Of a stretch of DNA of 64,000 nucleotides, positions 58,959-64,000 are shown one piece after another. Below the pieces are notes generated by a model that was not told the DNA's origin, ran no database searches, and saw nothing but the letters and a program-made list of their open reading frames with translations. Position numbers and translations under genes: made by a program. Source of the stretch: Mycolicibacterium rhodesiae NBB3 (GTDB lineage Bacteria; Actinomycetota; Actinomycetes; Mycobacteriales; Mycobacteriaceae); NCBI RefSeq assembly GCF_000230895.2, contig NC_016604.1:2852001-2916000 (forward strand), given 5' to 3'. Position 1 is the stretch's first letter. Each line of letters starts with the position of its first letter.

Positions 58959-59894
58959 TCAGAGCTCCGGAGCCAGCTCGGCGAGCAGGGCCCTGGTTCG
59001 GCGAACGCTCGCGTCAGCGTCGCCCCCTACGGCAAACACCGTCGGCCACAGCTCGGTGGCACCGACATCGGCATAGCGCCGCAGTTGCTTCTCCACCTCG
59101 GACTCGGTTCCCACCACGGCGAGCGCCCCGGGCGACGCCACGCCTTCGCGCGCGAGGAGCCGCTGATAGTTCTCCAGACCGCCGTAACGGGCGAAGACGT
59201 CCTCCGCCGTGGCACGGCCCGCATCGGCGTCGTCGCAGACGGCAACCTGAACGGCCGCGACGACCCGGGGCTGCGGCCGGCCGGCCGCAGCCGCTGCCTT
59301 GGCCAGCTCCGGCACGATGTGGCCGTCGAGGGTGCGCAGGCCGGCCAACCAGGTCACGACACCATCGGCGAGCTCCCCCGCGACCCGCACCATCTTCGGG
59401 GACAGAGCACCGACCACGACCGAGACCGGACGCGTCCCCGGCACCGTGAAGCTGCCTTCGACCTGGTAGAACTCACCGTGGTGGCTGACACTGCCCTCAC
59501 GCAGGAGCGGTGTCAGCACCGACAGGTAGTCTCGCATGTGGGCCGCTGGGCTGGCATAGGGGATCCCGTGCATGCCTTCGATCACCGGCCTATGGGAGAC
59601 GCCGACTCCGAGGGTCAGCCGCCCCCCGCAGAGGGCCTGAGTGGTGGCCGCCTGCTGGGCCAGGGCGAGCGGATGGCGCGGATAGGTGGGCACGATCCCC
59701 ACCCCGAGCTCGATCCGGCTGGTCTGCGTGCCCGCCACTGCAAGCACGTTCAGTGCGTCCACACCCCGGGTGAAGTGCACCGACCAGGCCGAGGGAAAGC
59801 CTTCTGCTTCCGCTAGCCGAGCCTGATCGACGATGCTCTGTGGTGACATCGGGGTTCCGATGACGTCGCCGCCGATGCCCATGGCGATACGCAT
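58959..59894 (-). CDS. F420-type LLM-class luciferase-like oxidoreductase
   Basis: A 311-residue TIM-barrel flavin/F420 enzyme. It starts MRIAMGIGGDV; typical segments are AEAEGFPSAWSVHF, IELGVGIVPTYPRHPLALAQQAATTQALCGGRLTLGVGVSH and the C-terminal LARYGG-type helices (ARYGGLENYQRLL). This matches the actinobacterial F420-dependent LLM group. The ATG at 59894 is preferred; a TTG two codons earlier is possible. It is intact but isolated between pseudogenes, so its substrate is unknown. Confidence 0.85.
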   Translation of the reverse strand: MRIAMGIGGDVIGTPMSPQSIVDQARLAEAEGFPSAWSVHFTRGVDALNVLAVAGTQTSRIELGVGIVPTYPRHPLALAQQAATTQALCGGRLTLGVGVSHRPVIEGMHGIPYASPAAHMRDYLSVLTPLLREGSVSHHGEFYQVEGSFTVPGTRPVSVVVGALSPKMVRVAGELADGVVTWLAGLRTLDGHIVPELAKAAAAAGRPQPRVVAAVQVAVCDDADAGRATAEDVFARYGGLENYQRLLAREGVASPGALAVVGTESEVEKQLRRYADVGATELWPTVFAVGGDADASVRRTRALLAELAPEL

Positions 59895-59931
59895 GCTCAA
59901 TCCACCTCCATGCCTTCGTCCGCCGACGTTT

Positions 59932-60180
59932 TCACAGGTCGGTGAGGTTGTGTTGTCCGGGGAACGGCCACTTGTCCACCACCAGCTGGCGGCCGCCCCG
60001 GGCCTGCAGGTATGCCGACCCGAACCGGCCGCCCGCGCCGCCGCCGACGAAGATCGCGTCGTAGGGCGAGGTGTTGTCGTGGTCGACGTTCTCCAGCGGC
60101 TCGGAAATCTCCCCGGTCTCCGCCCGGTGTATCAGCTCGGTCCACTCGTCCATGCTCAACACGGTGTTACGCAGGTCCAT
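59932..60180 (-). pseudogene. Truncated 2-oxopropyl-CoM reductase (XecC-like) N-terminus
   Basis: An 82-codon remnant: MDLRNTVLSMDEWTELIHRA leads into SPYDAIFVGGGAGGRFGSAY and GGRQLVVDKWPFPG, which is the FAD-binding N-terminus of 2-oxopropyl-CoM oxidoreductase/carboxylase. In the full enzyme the next residues are GGSCPHNAC with the redox Cys; here the frame ends QHNLTDL-stop. The remainder is replaced by the LLM gene. AGGAGGAAG lies before the ATG. It points to former epoxyalkane/alkene metabolism genes on this replicon. Confidence 0.75.
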
Positions 60181-60539
60181 CGGTGTCTTCCTCCTCGTGG
60201 TCGCCCGGCCAGACCCGCACGGAACGGTGCCGCGCGAGCAGGGGCGTCGTAAGTACCGCAAGCAAGCATGCGGAAAAGGCGGTCGAAGCCGACATGTCCC
60301 AGCAGGGTGAACCGCCACCCGGCTCTCACCCCGACGGGCTAGCCGATGGCCGCAGCACATCGAGGCCAGTTCGGCGCTTGTCATAGTGCGTACCTTCGGC
60401 GGCCGTAGCGCGCCTCGATCGATATCTACAGGTAGTTGCAGCGCGTGTTTGATGTCCACGACGGGGCGGCCGTTGTGGTTTCGGTCAAGTCCAGGGGCGT
60501 GGTGTACGACGTCTTCGTGTGATTCTTCGATGTGATGGT
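60181..60539. other. Intergenic region without a recognised gene
   Basis: Contains the ribosome-binding site and presumed promoter of the XecC-like remnant. No convincing coding sequence, RNA or repeat was found up to the IS256 fragment. Confidence 0.35.
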
Positions 60540-60767
60540 TCAGGCGGTCAGTGCCGCGGGGGTGGCCTCCTGTTCGGTCGGTGAGCTCTGATCGGCTCGG
60601 GATTTGCTGAGGACGTCGAGGCCGAGGTAGCGCCGGGATTCGGCCCATTCGTCGTGCTGTTCGGCCAGGACGGCCCCGACGAGACGGATCAGCGCGTTGC
60701 GGTCAGGGAAGATGCCGACGACGTCGGTGCGGCGGCGGATCTCCTTGTTGAGCCGTTCGATCGTTAT
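60540..60767 (-). mobile_element. 3' fragment of an IS256-family transposase
   Basis: The minus strand reads [20 protein letters not shown], then [23 protein letters not shown] and a stop at 60540-60542. This is the conserved C-terminus of IS256/mutator-type transposases (about 75 residues). The upstream 80% of the gene, with the DDE residues, is missing. Homology stops at about 60767, where the tnpC-side end of the next element appears to begin. Confidence 0.85.
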
Positions 60768-60859
60768 CTGTAGTCCGGCGGTCGGGCAGGGTTGTGACCT
60801 GCTGGTTTGCGGTGTGGACGGTGTCCGCGACGTGCTCTTGGCGCTCGGTTGTCGCCCAG

Positions 60860-61288
60860 TCAGCAGGGGTCGATTGTTATCGAATCGCGATCTCGGGCGG
60901 GTCGCTTGTGGGTGTCGTCGCGGGCTTGTCCGAGAGCATGGGCGAGTTGGTGGCGCAGTCGCTGATTCTGTTCGGCGAGTTCACGGTTGCGGCGAAGTGC
61001 GACGTCGAGGCGCTGGCGCAGGGAGTCTTCCCTGGCGCGTTGCCGGGCTGGCGGAGCCTGGTCGTGTTGCGGGCGGCGTAGCGCACGGATGCGGTTGATC
61101 TCGTCTTTGAGGTCGGGCTGGGTGTAGAGCCAGGACCGGGAGACACCGGCGTGTTCGGCGACGGCTTCGAAGCTGATCTTGGTTCCGGCGCGGTCGAGTT
61201 CGTGCAAGGCGGCGATAGCTTTTGCGCGGGTGAGCTCGTGACGCTGCTTGGCTGCGGTGACGATGTGAATGCTGTTGTCAGCTCGCAT
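60860..61288 (-). CDS. TnpC-like protein (DUF6262) of a Tn554-type transposon
   Basis: A 142-residue protein: N-terminal helices ([20 protein letters not shown]), an HTH ([22 protein letters not shown]) and a coiled coil ([26 protein letters not shown]). This is the small accessory protein that accompanies TnpA and TnpB in Tn554-like elements and affects orientation or efficiency. It overlaps the TnpB stop by 11 bp. Confidence 0.82.
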   Translation of the reverse strand: MRADNSIHIVTAAKQRHELTRAKAIAALHELDRAGTKISFEAVAEHAGVSRSWLYTQPDLKDEINRIRALRRPQHDQAPPARQRAREDSLRQRLDVALRRNRELAEQNQRLRHQLAHALGQARDDTHKRPARDRDSITIDPC

Positions 61289-63503
61289 GTTCGGCTGCCG
61301 TCGGATCGGTGGGAGTGTCGAGCGAGGTGATGATGGCGTCGAGGTTGCCCAAAACCTGGCGGTTCATCTCGGCCAGCCGTTTGTGTCCGCGAGCTTCTGC
61401 TGCTGTGATCAGTTGCAGTGTCTGCTTGCGTTGGGTCCGATGTTGCGGCAGGAATTCCTGGGTGGTGAGGAACATGGGGCAAGTCAGGCAGGCGTTGGCG
61501 TGTGGGCAGCTCTGTTGGACGGGCAGACCGCAGTAGCCGTTGGGTAGGGCTTGGGTGGCGCGACCGAGGCGTTGTTTGGCCCAAGCGGCGTCGGCCATCG
61601 GTCCGTCTGGGTCGAGGTTGACCTCACGCCCGTGGCTGTCGACTTTGCGGGCGGCTTCCCAGGCTCGGCGGACGGTGGTGTCGTGCAGGCGAGCGTAGTG
61701 GGCGGTCATCTGCGGTGAGTCGTGGTCGAGGATGTGGCGCACGACCTCTTGCGGAACGTCGCGGTTGATCAGGCGGGTGCCGAGCGTGTGGCGCCACTGG
61801 TGCGGCGTCAAATGCACCCGCCGGTTGTGCTCGTCGCGGATGTCGCAGGCTGCGAGCCATCGGTGCATCGCCTCGCGGTAGGTCGGGATCCCCAGGGGGA
61901 CTTGGCCGTCGATGTTCTTGGTGGGGCGCGGGAACAGCAGTCCAGTGCCGCCGGGCCAGCGTTCGGAGACGAGTCGGCGTTGGTGGCCGATCATGTCGAC
62001 GAGGTCTGGGGCGATCGGAACAAGGGCGTCCCGCTTCATCTTGTGGTTGAAGTAGCGCAGATAGGGTGCCCCGTCGGCGTCTGTGGTGACGCAGTCGCCG
62101 CGCAATCGCAGGGCGTCGGTGATCCGGAGCCCGCAACGCATCAGGATGACGGTGATCAGTCGATAGGCAGGGTTGTTGAACTGGTCGAGGTTGTCGTGGT
62201 GTTCGAGCTGGGTCATGACGTGTTCGGCCAACGCTCTGGGCAGGTGTTCGCCGCGCTTGGGGTGGTCCTCGGCGAAGAACATCGCAGTGTCGGGAAGTCC
62301 TGTGGCCCAGCAATGTTGGCGGATCGCGGCAAAGAATCCATTGAGCAGGCCGATGTGGGCGCCTCGGCGCTGTGGGCTGTATTCCTGGTTCAGGTGCGCG
62401 AGGTAGCGTTCGAGCAGTTCCCGGTCGATCCGGCTGATGTCGTCGATGTCGACGTCAGCGAGAAATCGTCCGAATCGGGCGATGGCCAGCAGCGGGCGTC
62501 CACCGCCTGCTTCGAGGTTGAGTCCGCGTGAGAGGCGCAGCCGGATCCATCGTTTGGCCGGCTCTCTGAGCCAGGGTTGCGGGATGCGGTCGAACCGCAG
62601 TGTGTAGTGGCCTTCGTAGCCGAGCCGGTGCATCCGCCAGACGTCGCGTGGGTATTCGGCTTCCCAACCTCCGGCCTCGGCCAAGTCCAGCATGGTGAGG
62701 TGGGCATAGAGCAGCAAGCCGCGAGATCTCGTGTCGTTGAGTAGCACGGCTGAGCGTTGCCGCCATTGGTCGGCGTCGAAGTCGAGCAGCGAGGTGGTGG
62801 CGGTGTCTATCAGTAGTCGGACCACCCTGGCGACAACGGCCGGCGTCAGCTTGCCGCGTCGGTCGTCGTGGCGTTGCTGCAGTACGTACTGCATCTCCAG
62901 TTTGAGCTGCGGCGTGAGCATCCCGAGCTGAATCGTCTCGTTTGCCGGTGTGTCGTTGGATTCGAATCTTGCGACGAACTCGTCGATATCGTTGCGGTCG
63001 TTCGCTTTCCAAGTGTTGGTGTGGGAATGGCATAGCGGCGACTTGGCCTGCGGCCATAACGAGCAGTGCCCGATCTGGCAGGTCGCGCCGGGCCGGGGCT
63101 GTTTCACCGGCAGCGGATCACGTAACCACGAGGTCAGGGGCGGCCGCCCGGCGCGTTCCCACCGTTGCGCGTGCAGCTGACACAATCCGCGGCGAGCCGA
63201 CCCGTAACCGCAGCCGTCGACCCGACATGCCTGGTTGGGGCGATGTTTGCGCCAACGCGGGTCGGTCGAGGCAGTGAACTCTTCGAGGTCGGGGCGGCCC
63301 GCGTTGGCCCATCGCTGGTGGTGACCTTGACAGAGGCCATGGCCACGGGCGCTGCGTCCGCAGTCGGTGACGCGGCAGGACCCTCCACCGAATACGGCGT
63401 CGTCCGAGGCGAACTCCAATGCGTCGCTGCGGAATTCGGCGCGAACACCGGCTATGAGCAGGCCCAGCAGGCCCGGCGTTGAGTTGGGCTCCAGGGCGGT
63501 CAT
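61278..63503 (-). CDS. TnpB-like tyrosine recombinase
   Basis: A 741-residue recombinase from ATG 63503, overlapping the TnpA stop. N-terminal Cys/His knuckles (GGSCRVTDCGRSARGHGLCQGHH, then CRVDGCGYGSARRGLCQLHAQRW) repeat three times and are probably zinc fingers. The integrase domain has MRCGLRITDALRLRGD (Arg), HLTPHQWRHTLGTRL (HxxR) and ILDHDSPQMTAHYARL (His position replaced by Asp/His, Tyr). A Cys cluster closes it (SCPHANACLTCPMFL). It acts with TnpA and TnpC. Confidence 0.85.
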   Translation of the reverse strand: MTALEPNSTPGLLGLLIAGVRAEFRSDALEFASDDAVFGGGSCRVTDCGRSARGHGLCQGHHQRWANAGRPDLEEFTASTDPRWRKHRPNQACRVDGCGYGSARRGLCQLHAQRWERAGRPPLTSWLRDPLPVKQPRPGATCQIGHCSLWPQAKSPLCHSHTNTWKANDRNDIDEFVARFESNDTPANETIQLGMLTPQLKLEMQYVLQQRHDDRRGKLTPAVVARVVRLLIDTATTSLLDFDADQWRQRSAVLLNDTRSRGLLLYAHLTMLDLAEAGGWEAEYPRDVWRMHRLGYEGHYTLRFDRIPQPWLREPAKRWIRLRLSRGLNLEAGGGRPLLAIARFGRFLADVDIDDISRIDRELLERYLAHLNQEYSPQRRGAHIGLLNGFFAAIRQHCWATGLPDTAMFFAEDHPKRGEHLPRALAEHVMTQLEHHDNLDQFNNPAYRLITVILMRCGLRITDALRLRGDCVTTDADGAPYLRYFNHKMKRDALVPIAPDLVDMIGHQRRLVSERWPGGTGLLFPRPTKNIDGQVPLGIPTYREAMHRWLAACDIRDEHNRRVHLTPHQWRHTLGTRLINRDVPQEVVRHILDHDSPQMTAHYARLHDTTVRRAWEAARKVDSHGREVNLDPDGPMADAAWAKQRLGRATQALPNGYCGLPVQQSCPHANACLTCPMFLTTQEFLPQHRTQRKQTLQLITAAEARGHKRLAEMNRQVLGNLDAIITSLDTPTDPTAAEHAS

Positions 63504-64000
63504 AGGTTCACCTGGGCCTTTCCGATGAACCAGCCCGCGTGCTCCATCGCCTTGCGGGCGTCCTCCACGTTCAGATGCCCGTATGTCGCGGCGGTGACGG
63601 TGACATTGGCGTGGCCGAGCAGCTTGGCCACGACCTCCAATCCGATCCCGTCGCGCAGCATCCTGGTCGCTGCGGTGTGGCGCAGCCAATGCGGGTCGAA
63701 GTCGATGTCCGTGCGCCGGCGCAAACGGCGGACCAGGTCGTAGACCGCGCTATAGGTCAACGGATGGCCGTGTGGCCGCCCCCAGAGGTTGACGAAAACG
63801 TAGTCGCTGTCGAGGTCGCCGTATTCAGCGTGAAGGTAATCGGCATACAACCGAATCAGTTCCGCGCTCACCGGAACGGTCCGGACCGTCAACGATTTGG
63901 CGCGGGCTCGGTTGTCGTTGTCACGCCGACAAACTGTGATCTGCCGATCAGCGGCGGCGATGTCGCTGTGACGCAGCCCCAGCGCCTCACCGATGCGCAT
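63500..64000 (-). CDS. TnpA-like tyrosine recombinase, partial at window edge
   Basis: The C-terminal 166 residues of a phage-integrase-family recombinase that continues beyond base 64000. Visible are MRIGEALGLRHSDI (catalytic Arg), FDPHWLRHTAATRMLRDG (HxxR) and LLGHANVTVTAATYGHL (His and Tyr). It overlaps tnpB by 4 bp. The three genes form a complete Tn554-like tnpA-tnpB-tnpC order except for the part outside the window. Confidence 0.85.
   Translation of the reverse strand: MRIGEALGLRHSDIAAADRQITVCRRDNDNRARAKSLTVRTVPVSAELIRLYADYLHAEYGDLDSDYVFVNLWGRPHGHPLTYSAVYDLVRRLRRRTDIDFDPHWLRHTAATRMLRDGIGLEVVAKLLGHANVTVTAATYGHLNVEDARKAMEHAGWFIGKAQVNL

Overview
The window is high-GC actinobacterial DNA, most likely from a Mycobacteriaceae accessory replicon or large genomic island. 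It carries a CadI-type protein, a CmtR-type ArsR regulator, a RipB-like NlpC/P60 hydrolase, an F420-type luciferase-like oxidoreductase, and an lgt paralogue with an acidic tail. There are no rRNA or tRNA genes and almost no core metabolism. Mobile-element genes, metal resistance and broken genes dominate, as on a megaplasmid. The plasmid assignment is inference.

1-15.2 kb is metal and envelope functions: a truncated CopC/CopD copper protein, a BlaI/CopY-type repressor, a peptidoglycan-recognition amidase with a premature stop, lgt, a large CopD/YtkA-like membrane protein divergent from a TetR regulator, and a RipB-like peptidase. An arsenic block follows (arsR, cadI, a DinB-like protein, a second arsR, aquaporin, two arsC genes), then an organomercurial block (merR, a small thioredoxin-like protein, merB; no merA). 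16.0-19.7 kb holds a Doc/Fic toxin with its antitoxin, an RX4H (HEPN-like) protein and a Schlafen/AlbA_2 protein.

20-36 kb is the most interesting part. Iteron-like repeats (19,985-20,299 and 36,096-36,180) bracket a cargo. Its left half is a forward operon with a 1,068-residue protein carrying family-B-polymerase-like motifs and two helix-turn-helix proteins, one with a tail resembling telomere terminal proteins. Its right half is a type IV-B CRISPR-Cas effector locus on the minus strand (csf1, cas11, csf2/cas7, csf3/cas5), followed on the plus strand by the CysH-like gene characteristic of type IV-B. I see no CRISPR array, adaptation genes or csf4/dinG.

36.3-53.0 kb is a Tn7-like transposition module: tniQ, tnsA-like, tnsB, tnsC and a second, convergent tniQ/tnsD-like gene. 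The tnsB gene is split by a 9.26-kb Tn554-like insertion (39,401-48,656) that carries two tyrosine recombinases, an ATP-dependent ligase, a cadmium-type P1B ATPase with a CmtR-like regulator, and Met-rich copper proteins behind a CsoR/RicR-type operator. Joining the flanks at a shared ACTT restores tnsB in frame.

53.1-64 kb starts at a perfect 40-bp palindrome. It contains a small biosynthetic operon (unknown protein, two fumarase/aspartase-superfamily lyases, one PLP enzyme). A graveyard follows (CysN fragment, alpha/beta-hydrolase fragment, cytochrome P450 pseudogene, truncated 2-oxopropyl-CoM reductase) around one intact F420-type oxidoreductase. At the right edge a second Tn554-like set (tnpC-tnpB-tnpA) abuts the 3' end of an IS256-family transposase.
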